Assembly: GCA_040389065.1 (NCBI GenBank)
Contig: JAZKAR010000011.1
Coordinates: forward strand, 1 to 64,000
Origin: JAZKAR01 sp040389065
GTDB taxonomy: Bacteria > Pseudomonadota > Gammaproteobacteria > Burkholderiales > Casimicrobiaceae
DNA length: 64,000 nucleotides
Direction of reading: 5' to 3'
A program made the translations under genes and the position numbers. The notes under the pieces are model-generated. The model searched no databases. It had not been told where the DNA came from and saw only the letters and a list, made by a program, of their open reading frames with translations. Positions 28,888-37,493 of this stretch are shown piece after piece. Numbering within the stretch: the first letter of the stretch is position 1; the number at the start of each line of letters is the position of its first letter.

Positions 28888-30015
28888 TTATTGAAGATTC
28901 AGTAAATTATCAAACGTGATTCCAAATTGCCAATTAAAGCTTTCATCCGTATGAATTTGCCAATTAAAGGCGCCAAGAATAGCGGGGTGATTTGTTTTTA
29001 TTTGATTCCATGCTGTGGTTGCTTGAGTGAGAGTTGAGTAGTTAGGTTGATTCCATATGCCAAATCCAACAACAAGGTGGTTGGCACCAACAAGCGTCAC
29101 CCATTCATTTACACTATTAATAATATAACTAGGCTCATTTAATCCTGGGCCATCGTAATATTGAGGGGCAGCATAATCCATTGCTCCTGCTTGGATCATG
29201 GTTTGGCAGAACGTTTTATCTCGATTATTCCAAGGGGCAGGAGGCGATGTAATCAAAAAACCAGGATACCTACGTTTAAGTTCCAGACTTATCCACATCA
29301 TTTCAGCGGTATCGGGGTCTTGATCAGCTTCAAACGTATTCCAATCTAAACCATCAAATCCTCCAAATTGATTGTAAAGCGCGACAATACTATTTACGAA
29401 CGTCTGTGATTTTGTACGGTTAGGAAAACTCATACCATTTCCGGCACCGCCTACAGAAAGTATCACTTTTCTGTTTTGTACAGTACGAGCGTATTGAATA
29501 TCATTGGCAAAATTACTTGCAGCACCACGTGTGTTATCTGGGGTATTAAAAAATACGGCTCCGGTTGTGCCAGGTGCGCCGCCTACAGGTTGAGCACTAA
29601 AAAGATAAATAAGATTGTATCCACTATGTACATCACGAATACGTACAGGAGAGGTTGTCCAGTTAGGCCAGTAACCTCCAACAATGCTAGTTGTGCTGGC
29701 TCCCGAAGAGCTCGAGCTGGTTGATGATGTACTTGAAGAAGAGCTGCTGGTAGAGCTTCCAGAAGATGTAGAGGTAGAAGAACTACTGGAAGTGCTTGAG
29801 GTTGAACTAGAGCTGGAGCTAGTTGAGGATGTAGTCGAGGAGGTCGAGCCGCTTGAGGAACTAGAAGTACTGCTGGTGGTGGAGCTTGAAGATGCAGGCG
29901 GTATTATGGGCGGTACATAGGGTTGGCTGGTATTTGTGCTTTGCCCACCACCACATCCTGTTATAAACAAGACTAACATTATGCTTGGAAAGGGGTGTTG
30001 AGTTGATTTTTTCAT
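28888..30015 (-). CDS. GH18-family glycosidase (chitinase-like) lipoprotein with Ser/Thr linker
   Basis: 375 aa from the ATG at 30015, chosen over an upstream in-frame ATG because it gives a lipoprotein signal (MKKSTQHPFPSIMLVLFITGC). A proline patch and a linker of about 70 residues, almost only Ser and Thr, separate the lipid anchor from the catalytic domain. The domain shows VGGYWPNW, KVILSVGGAGN (SxGG motif), FDGLDWNTFE (220-229) and AMDYAAPQYYDG. GH18 enzymes hydrolyse chitin-type beta-1,4-GlcNAc polymers. The motif departs from DGxDxDxE: N226 replaces the third Asp and the Glu (229) is one residue further on. Activity is therefore uncertain. Confidence 0.82.
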   Translation of the reverse strand: MKKSTQHPFPSIMLVLFITGCGGGQSTNTSQPYVPPIIPPASSSSTTSSTSSSSSGSTSSTTSSTSSSSSSTSSTSSSSSTSTSSGSSTSSSSSSTSSTSSSSSGASTTSIVGGYWPNWTTSPVRIRDVHSGYNLIYLFSAQPVGGAPGTTGAVFFNTPDNTRGAASNFANDIQYARTVQNRKVILSVGGAGNGMSFPNRTKSQTFVNSIVALYNQFGGFDGLDWNTFEADQDPDTAEMMWISLELKRRYPGFLITSPPAPWNNRDKTFCQTMIQAGAMDYAAPQYYDGPGLNEPSYIINSVNEWVTLVGANHLVVGFGIWNQPNYSTLTQATTAWNQIKTNHPAILGAFNWQIHTDESFNWQFGITFDNLLNLQ

Positions 30016-30463
30016 GCTAATACTTGCCTTATATCGGGCGATATTTTTTAACATTTGGTGACAAAAATACTCTAAATTCATTTGTTGTTAGAGGAGTAGT
30101 TATCTGAGATGCGATCACGGAGAGTGATAAAATGATTCTTTAAAAATTACGCAGTTGGGGTCTCTCGGCGTGGGATGCCCCGCGTGTTAGCAACTTGCCG
30201 TACTGCTTGTATTGTCTGCGTTGCTATGCAGGGCATCCTATGCCTTGATAGAACCCACCTGCGTAACTTCTATACTTAATGTAACGGCAAATTTTTGTAA
30301 GGCATCAAGCAAAAAAAACGTCGTTAGGATCTTTTTGCACCAATGTTAAGTTTAAGATGGGAGGCTAATAATGCTTATCTTAAATATTGTATTTAAAAGT
30401 AAAATTAAGTAAGAAAAATGCTGAACGTAACGTAAAAAATTTTATAAAAGGAGAGTGTGATAT
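30016..30463. other. divergent gap between GH18 gene and pdxH
   Basis: A 448-base intergenic region carrying one copy of the TA-flanked inverted-repeat element (30142-30271). The rest is AT-rich and holds the two divergent promoters, which I could not place exactly. Confidence 0.6.
30142..30271 (+). mobile_element. TA-flanked inverted-repeat element, copy A
   Basis: The right end reads ctgcgtaacttct and the left end aaaaattacgcag, matching the family terminus agaagttacgcag with two changes. It is 130 bp, has no ORF, and TA stands at both outer edges. The interior (cggcgtgggatgcc, caacttgccgtact) matches copies B, C and D. Confidence 0.85.
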
Positions 30464-31108
30464 ATGAAAACGCTAGCTGATTTGCGTAAGGAGTATCGGT
30501 TGGCAACCTTGGTTGAGTCCCACCTCCATGTAGACCCAATTGTTCAATTTGAACAGTGGTTTAGTGAGGCATTGCAAGCAGATGTACAAGAGCCAAGTGC
30601 AGCAAGCGTTTCAACAGTGAATGCGCTGGGGCGTCCTTCTTCACGAATTGTATTGGTAAAAGGAGCTGATGCTAAAGGCTTTAGCTGGTTTACAAATTAT
30701 GAGAGTCGAAAAGGTAAAGAGTTAGATATTAATCCGTATGCGGCGCTTTTATTTTTCTGGCCAGAGATAGAGCGCCAAGTTCGAATCGAAGGGCGCGTTG
30801 AAAAAATGTCTGCCGCAGAAAGCGATGCTTATTTTCAAAGCCGTCCTTTCAATAGCCGCTTAGGGGCGTATGCCTCTGAGCAAAGTCAGCCTATTGAAGA
30901 CCGAGCAATATTAGAGAGCCGTTTTGCTCAATTACAAATCGAATATGCAGATCATTCACCTTCTCGTCCTCCTCATTGGGGGGGCTATCGTTTATTGCCT
31001 GATACCATTGAATTTTGGCAAGGTAGACCTTCTCGTTTACATGATCGAATTTTGTATAACCGCCACTCTGACAATCAAAGTTGGGAGCATATAAGGCTTC
31101 AGCCATAG
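30464..31108 (+). CDS. pdxH: pyridoxamine/pyridoxine 5'-phosphate oxidase
   Basis: 214 aa, normal length. FMN enzyme of the last step of PLP synthesis. It shows the N-terminal LRKEYRLATL, the FMN/PLP motif RPSSRIVLVKGAD, GFSWFTNYESRKGKELDINPYAALLFFWPEIERQVRIEGRVEK, the SRLGAYASEQSQ loop, and the C-terminal PPHWGGYRLLPDTIEFWQG...RLHDRILYNR signature. The ATG follows a strong AAAGGAGAG. It precedes a HAD phosphatase gene on the same strand, which may share its transcript. Confidence 0.97.
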   Translation: MKTLADLRKEYRLATLVESHLHVDPIVQFEQWFSEALQADVQEPSAASVSTVNALGRPSSRIVLVKGADAKGFSWFTNYESRKGKELDINPYAALLFFWPEIERQVRIEGRVEKMSAAESDAYFQSRPFNSRLGAYASEQSQPIEDRAILESRFAQLQIEYADHSPSRPPHWGGYRLLPDTIEFWQGRPSRLHDRILYNRHSDNQSWEHIRLQP

Positions 31109-31164
31109 TATAAAAGGACTCATGAGATTCCCACATTGATAGTGTATGAATAGGGAGAAGTTGT

Positions 31165-31830
31165 ATGCAGTTACCTCGTCATCTTGCGGCAGTTGTGTTT
31201 GACATGGATGGTTTGCTAATTGACTCTGCACGTGCCTATACCGAGGCTTTAGTAAATGTAGCAAAGCAGCTAGGTTATAACATTCCTGATAGTGCACAAT
31301 GGGTAGGCTTAATGGGTTTTGAGCTTAAGAAACGGCTTATAGAAAATTTTGGCGCTCAATTTCCTTTAGAACTTTATTATAAGCAGGTAAACGAGTACTT
31401 TAACGAGCGTATGGAGCAAGGCGCACCCTTAAAAGAAGGCAGTATAGAGCTGCTCGATTTTTTAAAAAGCATTCAATTGCCATGTGCAGTAGCAACTTCT
31501 GCAAGCCGTGAAACTGCTTTTCATCATTTAAGTAAAACTAATATTATTTCTTATTTTCAGGTAGTGATAACGCGTGATGATGTTGCAAAAAGTAAGCCTC
31601 ATCCTGATGTTTATCTTGAGGCAGCTAACAGGTTGGGTGTTGAGGCTTCAGAGTGTTTGGCGCTAGAAGATTCTTATCATGGAATTCGTGCAGCACATGC
31701 TGCTGGCATGATGCCCATTATGGTACCCGACACCTTGCCAGCTACTCCAGAAATGCATGAAAAATGCATTACTATTGCAGAAAGTTTGCATGCTGTAAAA
31801 AACCATTTGTTACAGGTTAGTGCACCATAA
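31165..31830 (+). CDS. HAD-superfamily phosphatase (beta-phosphoglucomutase-like)
   Basis: 221 aa with the HAD motifs in order: I VVFDMDGLLIDS (nucleophile and acid Asp), II CAVATSAS, III the Lys in KSKPHPDVYL, IV LALEDSYHGIRAAHAAG. The four-helix cap between motifs I and II fits the beta-PGM subgroup, which dephosphorylates small sugar or nucleotide phosphates. The substrate cannot be told. The start has AGGGAGAAG; the 3' end overlaps the convergent gene by 14 bases. Confidence 0.88.
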   Translation: MQLPRHLAAVVFDMDGLLIDSARAYTEALVNVAKQLGYNIPDSAQWVGLMGFELKKRLIENFGAQFPLELYYKQVNEYFNERMEQGAPLKEGSIELLDFLKSIQLPCAVATSASRETAFHHLSKTNIISYFQVVITRDDVAKSKPHPDVYLEAANRLGVEASECLALEDSYHGIRAAHAAGMMPIMVPDTLPATPEMHEKCITIAESLHAVKNHLLQVSAP

Positions 31831-32473
31831 ATGAATGTTGTTTGTTCATTACATTTTCATCATATTGTTTTCTAGACCGAAGGCGTGAAGACGTATTTTT
31901 TCGCATAGTTTGAAGAAAATTTAAGCTTTCATGATGCGCGCGAAAATGCTCGAAAAATTCAAGTGCCCAGGGCCATGTTTGTGAGCTTGGAGTAGGATGC
32001 GTCGGATGGTTAGGCGCAATATGCACAATTTTGCTTTCCCATTGTTTTGCCCAATGTTGTTGCTCTGCAGCGAGAGATTGTTTTTCATCTTTTCGAAGCA
32101 CAACTACAGAAGGAAAAGGAAGAGTTTGTGAACATAGTTCTAAAGGGTAATTGGCTGGTGTAGGTAAATCATTAATATGTGAGTAGGGGGAAGGCATGAC
32201 TAGCATTGCCCCTTCAATGAGATATGCATGCGAAGCGCTGGCATGTGCAACCGCAAGGCATCCTTCTCCATTTGCAATAATCCAAGTAGGCTTCTTGGCT
32301 TGCTCCAAGGTTTGAATAATCTCTTTTGACCAGCCTTCTAGATCAAGGGGTTTTCGCTGCGGATGAGTAATACTGAGAGCATCTTCTACTGTGTTTTCTA
32401 GCCATGACTGCCAATGTTCTTTAGGTGAGCTAGCTTGTGTATAATACAGGTTAGGTACAATCAATACAGTCAT
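31817..32473 (-). CDS. RBBP9/YdeN-like alpha/beta-hydrolase fold protein, nucleophile apparently lost
   Basis: 218 aa. The fold features of serine hydrolases of the RBBP9 family are visible: TVLIVPNLY at the N-terminus, WSKEIIQTLEQAKKPTWIIANGEGCLAVAHA at the nucleophile elbow, AMLVMPSP, LPFPSVVVLRKDE, and a late Asn/His-rich HIAPNHPTHP. The elbow normally reads HSxGC; here it is N68-G69-E70-G71-C72, so the catalytic Ser is replaced. The C-terminal ~35 residues are basic and unlike the family. Activity is doubtful. It overlaps the HAD gene convergently. Confidence 0.6.
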   Translation of the reverse strand: MTVLIVPNLYYTQASSPKEHWQSWLENTVEDALSITHPQRKPLDLEGWSKEIIQTLEQAKKPTWIIANGEGCLAVAHASASHAYLIEGAMLVMPSPYSHINDLPTPANYPLELCSQTLPFPSVVVLRKDEKQSLAAEQQHWAKQWESKIVHIAPNHPTHPTPSSQTWPWALEFFEHFRAHHESLNFLQTMRKNTSSRLRSRKQYDENVMNKQHSFMVH

Positions 32474-32690
32474 TGTTAGAATCCCTTTAGCACTAGTGAT
32501 AAGTTATTCAAAATGTATAAGATGTATGTGCATAAAATTTTGAGAAGGCACTGGGTTAGTGCTTAAGTTAGATTTTGTCACATCACTGTACTTAAAGATA
32601 TTCTTTAATGAATCATTTATAACTATGGTTTACGCTAGCGCATCCATATTTGATAAAGATAGAAGTTACGGATTTTTTTAAGTGTAAGCA

Positions 32691-33365
32691 CTAGCTTGTT
32701 AAGCTTGCTGCTATATTAATAGTGATAGCAATCAATATAGTATTAAAGAAGAATGAGATGACCCCGTGCAAGAATCCTAATTTGCGCATTTTTTTAGATT
32801 TGATCGCAATATCAGCAGTTTGACAAGCCATACCAATGATAAAAGAAAAATAAAGAAAATCGAAGTAAACAGGATGCGTGCACCCAGGAAAATCAATGCA
32901 AGGGCAATCGAGATTAGCCTTGGGGTCATAATATTCATGCGCGTAATGTAAAGCAAATGATGTATGAACAAGAAACCATGAACAAATAATCGTAAGTGCG
33001 GCGAGTCCTAAATGCCAAGGTTGCTGAGTAGCGGGGTAATGTTTAATGGCTGCTAATTCTAGTAATATTGAGGCTATGCTGGCTGTTGCTGCAATTAATG
33101 TAAGCGCTAAAACAACTTCTTCTCCATCATCTTGTTTTAACGCATTATATTTCATATGGTCAACCGTACTTTTTAACATGGTTGTCCATGCCCATATCAA
33201 ATAAAGCCATGTGCCAATATTCCAGGCAATCAATGAGCCTGTCGATTTATCAATCGAAGTAAAACAAAAACGTATCATTAAAAGGCTACAAAAACCAATA
33301 ATGACACTTGCAACTAAGCGAGGGCGTGCATAGAGTTGTAAAAATATTGTTTTATGTTTATGCAT
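32691..33365 (-). CDS. DUF1345 inner-membrane protein
   Basis: 224 aa with about five TM segments (around 17-38, 43-62, 84-105, 122-142 and 195-218). The family signature WFLVHTSFALHYAHEYY lies between the fourth TM and a soluble Cys-containing loop (DCPCIDFPGCTHP), followed by YFDFLYFSFIIGMACQTAD. DUF1345 proteins are of unknown function. It stands alone between two intergenic regions. Confidence 0.85.
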   Translation of the reverse strand: MHKHKTIFLQLYARPRLVASVIIGFCSLLMIRFCFTSIDKSTGSLIAWNIGTWLYLIWAWTTMLKSTVDHMKYNALKQDDGEEVVLALTLIAATASIASILLELAAIKHYPATQQPWHLGLAALTIICSWFLVHTSFALHYAHEYYDPKANLDCPCIDFPGCTHPVYFDFLYFSFIIGMACQTADIAIKSKKMRKLGFLHGVISFFFNTILIAITINIAASLTS

Positions 33366-33984
33366 AGTTATTTTTCCATTTTTTATACGACTGCCAATGT
33401 CGTATTATTGGCTGCTGTTTTTTTAAGCTAAGAGATTTAGGTTGTAAGCAACGGCCTTGTTGTTTGAATGCGTTGCTCAACCATAGCGCTGTGTCTTTTC
33501 GTACAAGAAAATCTATCTGTTTTTACTCTAAGCTTTAGGCTTGAAGCCACGTTAGTCATGTTACGACCATAATGGATAGCTTCTTGCGTATGGTGGAGCA
33601 GATCGCTTTTGTATAACTCGCATAAAACTCATTAAACCCATCTAACTTTAATAAACGTATTTATGCTTGGCATGCGTCAATTTCTACGGTAAAGGCTAAG
33701 CATCTTAACCCACTACTTCTCAAGTTAAGCCAAATTACCCAGCAGAATATAGTTCTTACAGAAAAGATAACAAATTTTGCTAAAAATATAGGCGCTCAAT
33801 ACATTTAATTTGCTAAGAGAAAGCGGCTATTAAAAAGAGTAAAAAAAGGAAGTTTTAGAGAAAGAATAAGAGTTACAGAATGTTAGATTTTAATCCGATA
33901 GCCCCCTTAAGAGGTGGAAATTGTTCATTATTTTTTAATGAATAACTTTTGCAAAAAATAAATTATGTAACTTGTGAGGGATTT
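33366..33984. other. gene-free gap upstream of the chemoreceptor
   Basis: About 620 bases with no credible ORF, RNA gene or repeat. Short stop-interrupted frames suggest non-coding or long-decayed DNA. The promoter of the chemoreceptor should lie near the 3' end; the ribosome site GAGGG is visible before the ATG at 33985. Confidence 0.6.
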
Positions 33985-36216
33985 ATGTCTTTGCTATCAA
34001 AAATTTTTGGATTACATTCTCCCGAGCAGACAGCGATTGCAGAAGAAAAAAAACAAGCTGAATTACTTGCATTGCAGAATATGAAAGGCCAAATAGCTGC
34101 TATTCATAAAGCTCAAGCGGTGATTGAATTTTCTTTAGAGGGAAATATCCTCCATGCAAATGAAAATTTTCTACATGTGATGGGGTATTCCCTAAGTGAA
34201 ATAATAGGGCAACACCATAGTTTATTTGTCGATCCTGACACTAAAAAAAGTGCTGATTATCAATTGTTTTGGAGTAAGTTGGGTCGAGGCGAATATGATT
34301 CTGGAGTCTATAAGCGTATAGGCAAAGGAGGCACGGTTGTCTGGATTCAGGCAAGCTATAGTCCTATTTTTGATGGGAGTGGAAAGCCCTTTAAAGTAGT
34401 TAAATATGCCACAGATATTACAGAGCAAAAAGTTAAAAATGCAGATTACGAAAGCCAGCTTAAGGCTATTAGCAAATCCCAGGCAGTCATCGAGTTTGAT
34501 CTGAATGGTAATATTTTGTTGGCAAACGATAATTTTTTAAAGGTTCTAGGTTACACGCAAGAAGAAGTAAAAGGTCAACATCATAGCGTGTTTGTAGAGC
34601 CTGCTTATCGCCAAAGCATGGAGTATCGTTTGTTTTGGGAAAAGCTAAGACAAGGCGAATATAATGCTGGGCAATTTAAAAGGCTTACCAAAAGCGGAAG
34701 TGAAGTCTGGATACAAGCAAGTTATAACCCCATTTATGATGCCGAAGGTAAGATCAAAAAAGTAGTTAAATACGCAACTGATATTACTGAGCAAATCAAT
34801 AAAAATTCTAATTATGAAGGCCAACTCAACGCCATTCATAAATCGCAAGCGGTGATTGAGTTTGATATGAGCGGCAAGGTTTTAATGGCGAATGACAATT
34901 TTTTAAATGTGTTGGGTTACTCGCTTGATGAAATAAAAGGTCAGCATCATAGCTTATTCGTAGAGGCAGCTTACCGACAAAGTGTAGACTATCGGCAGTT
35001 TTGGGAAAAACTAGGGCGCGGTGAATATATGGCGTCACAATATAAGCGTATTGGAAAAGGGGGGAGAGAGGTTTGGATACAAGCCAGCTATAACCCAATT
35101 TTAGATTTAAATGGAAAACCCTTTAAAGTCGTAAAGTATGCGACAGATGTTACCGCACAACATCTTGAGCGTATGCAATTAGAAGAAGTTATAAAAGACA
35201 TTGATAGTGTGGTGACTTCAGCAAAAAATCATGATTTAAGGCAAAGAGTTTCTTTAGAAAACAAAACAGGCTCGTTTGCTAGTCTCTGTGCGGGTGTGAA
35301 TGATTTAATCGATGGTTTTGTAGAAGTGATTTCAGTGGTGCGTGAAGCTAGTGATTCTATTAATACTTCTGCACAAGAAATCGCAACAGGCAATACCGAT
35401 TTATCTCGCCGTACAGAGGAACAAGCAGCTAGTGTAGAAAAGACTGCCGCAACGATGGAAGAACTGACTACCACGGTACAAGAAAATGCAAAAAATGCGT
35501 TACTAGCGAACCAGTTAGCAACAACGACAGCTGATATTGCAACTAAGGGTGGAAAAGCTGTAGAAGAAGTGGTAGGCACTATGCGCATGATTACAGAATC
35601 AAGCCGCGAAATTTCAGAAATTATTTCTGTGATTGATAGCATTGCATTCCAAACCAATATTCTTGCATTGAATGCGGCAGTAGAAGCAGCAAGAGCAGGG
35701 GAGCAAGGGCGTGGATTTGCAGTAGTTGCCAGTGAGGTAAGAAGCCTAGCGCAACGTAGCGCAAATGCGGCAAAAGAAATTAAAGGGCTTATCTCTGATT
35801 CAACTGGAAAAGTAGAAACAGGCTCTAGGCTAGTGTCGGCTGCTGGCAAAACGATGCAAGAGATTGTGCAGTCAGTAGAAAGTGTAACAGGGATGATTGC
35901 TCAAATTTCAGTGGCATCGCAGCAGCAAACGAGCGGCATTGAACTCGTTAACAAAGCTATCACTGAGATCGAAAAAACGACTCAACAAAATGCAGCATTA
36001 GTTGAGGAGGCTGCAGCGGCAGCTGAATCGATGGGAGAGCAAACGCTGAGCTTGAATCGCTCAGTGGGTATTTATAAGCTTAATAACTCTCATGATCGCA
36101 TGGTATCGCAATCTGCTATTTCCAGTAAGCCAAAAGCAAAGGCTTTACCCTCAAAAAGTAAATCGAATAAATCTTTAAATCCTACTCCCCAAGAAGATGA
36201 GTGGGAGTCATTTTAA
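33985..36216 (+). CDS. soluble methyl-accepting chemotaxis protein with three PAS domains
   Basis: 743 aa from the ATG at 33985, which has GAGGG upstream (an in-frame TTG 36 bases earlier lacks one). Three PAS/PAC units at about 36-148, 158-270 and 280-392 are near copies of each other with a 122-residue period. Each has QAVIEF.. GxxLxANxNFLxVxGY, GQHHSLFV and YATDITEQ. A short HAMP-like linker follows, then the MCP signalling domain with its hairpin tip around 553-575 (SIAFQTNILALNAAVEAARAGEQGRGFAVVA). No TM segment is seen, so it senses an intracellular signal such as redox or oxygen. The C-terminus DEWESF resembles the CheR/CheB-binding pentapeptide xWExF. No other che gene is nearby. Confidence 0.92.
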   Translation: MSLLSKIFGLHSPEQTAIAEEKKQAELLALQNMKGQIAAIHKAQAVIEFSLEGNILHANENFLHVMGYSLSEIIGQHHSLFVDPDTKKSADYQLFWSKLGRGEYDSGVYKRIGKGGTVVWIQASYSPIFDGSGKPFKVVKYATDITEQKVKNADYESQLKAISKSQAVIEFDLNGNILLANDNFLKVLGYTQEEVKGQHHSVFVEPAYRQSMEYRLFWEKLRQGEYNAGQFKRLTKSGSEVWIQASYNPIYDAEGKIKKVVKYATDITEQINKNSNYEGQLNAIHKSQAVIEFDMSGKVLMANDNFLNVLGYSLDEIKGQHHSLFVEAAYRQSVDYRQFWEKLGRGEYMASQYKRIGKGGREVWIQASYNPILDLNGKPFKVVKYATDVTAQHLERMQLEEVIKDIDSVVTSAKNHDLRQRVSLENKTGSFASLCAGVNDLIDGFVEVISVVREASDSINTSAQEIATGNTDLSRRTEEQAASVEKTAATMEELTTTVQENAKNALLANQLATTTADIATKGGKAVEEVVGTMRMITESSREISEIISVIDSIAFQTNILALNAAVEAARAGEQGRGFAVVASEVRSLAQRSANAAKEIKGLISDSTGKVETGSRLVSAAGKTMQEIVQSVESVTGMIAQISVASQQQTSGIELVNKAITEIEKTTQQNAALVEEAAAAAESMGEQTLSLNRSVGIYKLNNSHDRMVSQSAISSKPKAKALPSKSKSNKSLNPTPQEDEWESF

Positions 36217-36599
36217 GGTAATTGTTCTAAAATAACGTGTGCTACTACCCACTCTCGTTCGTCAGATAAGCTTACATGTGCCTTAATATTTCGCTGGGTC
36301 ATCCATTCAGCAAGCCTGCCACTAAACATCCATTCAGGCTTGCCATCTTTATTATGTGTAATGGTCATGGATTCCCAGCTCACAGGGGCGCGTATCCCTA
36401 ATCCTGTGGCTTTAGCCAAGGCTTCTTTCGCCGCCCAGCGTTTAGCTAGCCATCGCGATTTATGCCGCTCCTCAATGCTCTCAAATTGTGGTAACTCTTG
36501 AGAAGCAAGAAATCGCCTAGCTAAACGTAAACCATGTTTTTTCCAAGCACGATCCATTCGTTTTACGTCTAAAATATCGATGCCTGTTCCGTAAATCAT
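36213..36599 (-). CDS. acpS: holo-[acyl-carrier-protein] synthase
   Basis: 128 aa, normal length. It transfers 4'-phosphopantetheine from CoA to ACP. Motifs: GTGIDILDVKRM (Mg-binding Asp), RFLASQEL, the WLAKRWAAKEALAKATGLGI signature, and HVSLSDEREWVVAHVIL. It ends 4 bases inside the convergent chemoreceptor gene. It follows pdxJ on the same strand after about 156 bases, the usual era-(recO)-pdxJ-acpS order of beta- and gammaproteobacteria. Confidence 0.96.
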   Translation of the reverse strand: MIYGTGIDILDVKRMDRAWKKHGLRLARRFLASQELPQFESIEERHKSRWLAKRWAAKEALAKATGLGIRAPVSWESMTITHNKDGKPEWMFSGRLAEWMTQRNIKAHVSLSDEREWVVAHVILEQLP

Positions 36600-36755
36600 A
36601 GTGATAGCAACTAGCTTAAAAAATGAATAGATAATAAAAGTTAGGTCGCTGAGTTCTCAAGGTATGGCAAACTGTGCAAGGAATACAATGACTTGCCAAT
36701 ATGATTAGAGAGCCTGGTTTCATAAATTTTAAAATAAAATTTTGCCAAATATTGT

Positions 36756-37493
36756 CTATCGCTGAGTAATAATTCTTTTCATACTGCGCACAGCTTCGGG
36801 TAATCCAACAAACAAAGCCTGAGCAACAATTGCATGACCTATATTGAATACAGAAATGCCGGGAATAGCCGCAACAGCAGGTGTATTATGATAGGTTAAG
36901 CCATGCCCAACATTCACTTGTACGCCAATATGAATACCAAACTCTACGGCTTCACGAATACGGCTAAGTTCACGATTTTGTTGTTTATCTGTGTTGGCTT
37001 CAGCATAAGCTCCTGTATGAATTTCTATAATCTGTACCCCGGTTTCTTTTGCAGCTTCAATTTGCTTAAGATCAGGGTCAACAAATAACGAAACATCAAT
37101 GTGCTCTTTTTTTAACCGCTGAATAGTATCTTCAAGCGTATTCCAATGCTTTAGTACATCAAGCCCGCCTTCAGTCGTAAGCTCTTCGCGCTTTTCAGGC
37201 ACTAAGCATACTTCGTGGGGGCGAATCTCTATTGCGAAATCTACCATATCTGATACGGCAGCCATTTCAAAATTCATGCGGGTTTTAAGTTCACTGCGAA
37301 TAACGCGTACATCACTATCCTGAATGTGGCGCCGATCTTCTCTTAAATGCAATGTGATTTGATCAGCACCTGCTGTTTCTGCTACTAAGGCAGCTTCAAG
37401 AGGGCTAGGATAGCGTGTGCCGCGAACCTGGCGCAGAGTGGCTATATGATCAATGTTGAAACCGAGCTGTACAGGAAATTTAGTGTGTAGCAT
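36756..37493 (-). CDS. pdxJ: pyridoxine 5'-phosphate synthase
   Basis: 245 aa. It condenses 1-deoxyxylulose 5-phosphate with 3-amino-2-oxopropyl phosphate in de novo vitamin B6 synthesis. Motifs: LGFNIDHIATLRQVRGTRYP, ADQITLHLREDRRHIQD, EVCLVPEKREELTTEGGLDV, SLFVDPD, IEIHTGAYA and the phosphate-binding VNVGHGLTYHN, NIGHAIVAQALF. Three consecutive ATGs stand at 37499, 37496 and 37493; the third has the best distance from AAGGAG and is used. All lie inside the era 3' end, so pdxJ is coupled to era. Confidence 0.97.
   Translation of the reverse strand: MLHTKFPVQLGFNIDHIATLRQVRGTRYPSPLEAALVAETAGADQITLHLREDRRHIQDSDVRVIRSELKTRMNFEMAAVSDMVDFAIEIRPHEVCLVPEKREELTTEGGLDVLKHWNTLEDTIQRLKKEHIDVSLFVDPDLKQIEAAKETGVQIIEIHTGAYAEANTDKQQNRELSRIREAVEFGIHIGVQVNVGHGLTYHNTPAVAAIPGISVFNIGHAIVAQALFVGLPEAVRSMKRIITQR

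Noticed and set aside
29684..29920. Plus-strand ORF rich in Glu/Leu/Val
   Set aside because: It is the antisense of the Ser/Thr linker of the GH18 lipoprotein.
31817..32473. Calling the alpha/beta hydrolase gene a pseudogene
   Set aside because: The frame is intact and of family length; only the nucleophile is changed, so it is kept as a CDS of doubtful activity.
33366..33984. Decayed gene in the gap before the chemoreceptor
   Set aside because: No frame gave a recognisable protein fragment.
36213..36216. acpS-chemoreceptor and coq7-panC 4-base convergent overlaps as anything special
   Set aside because: Short convergent overlaps at stop codons are common in compact genomes.
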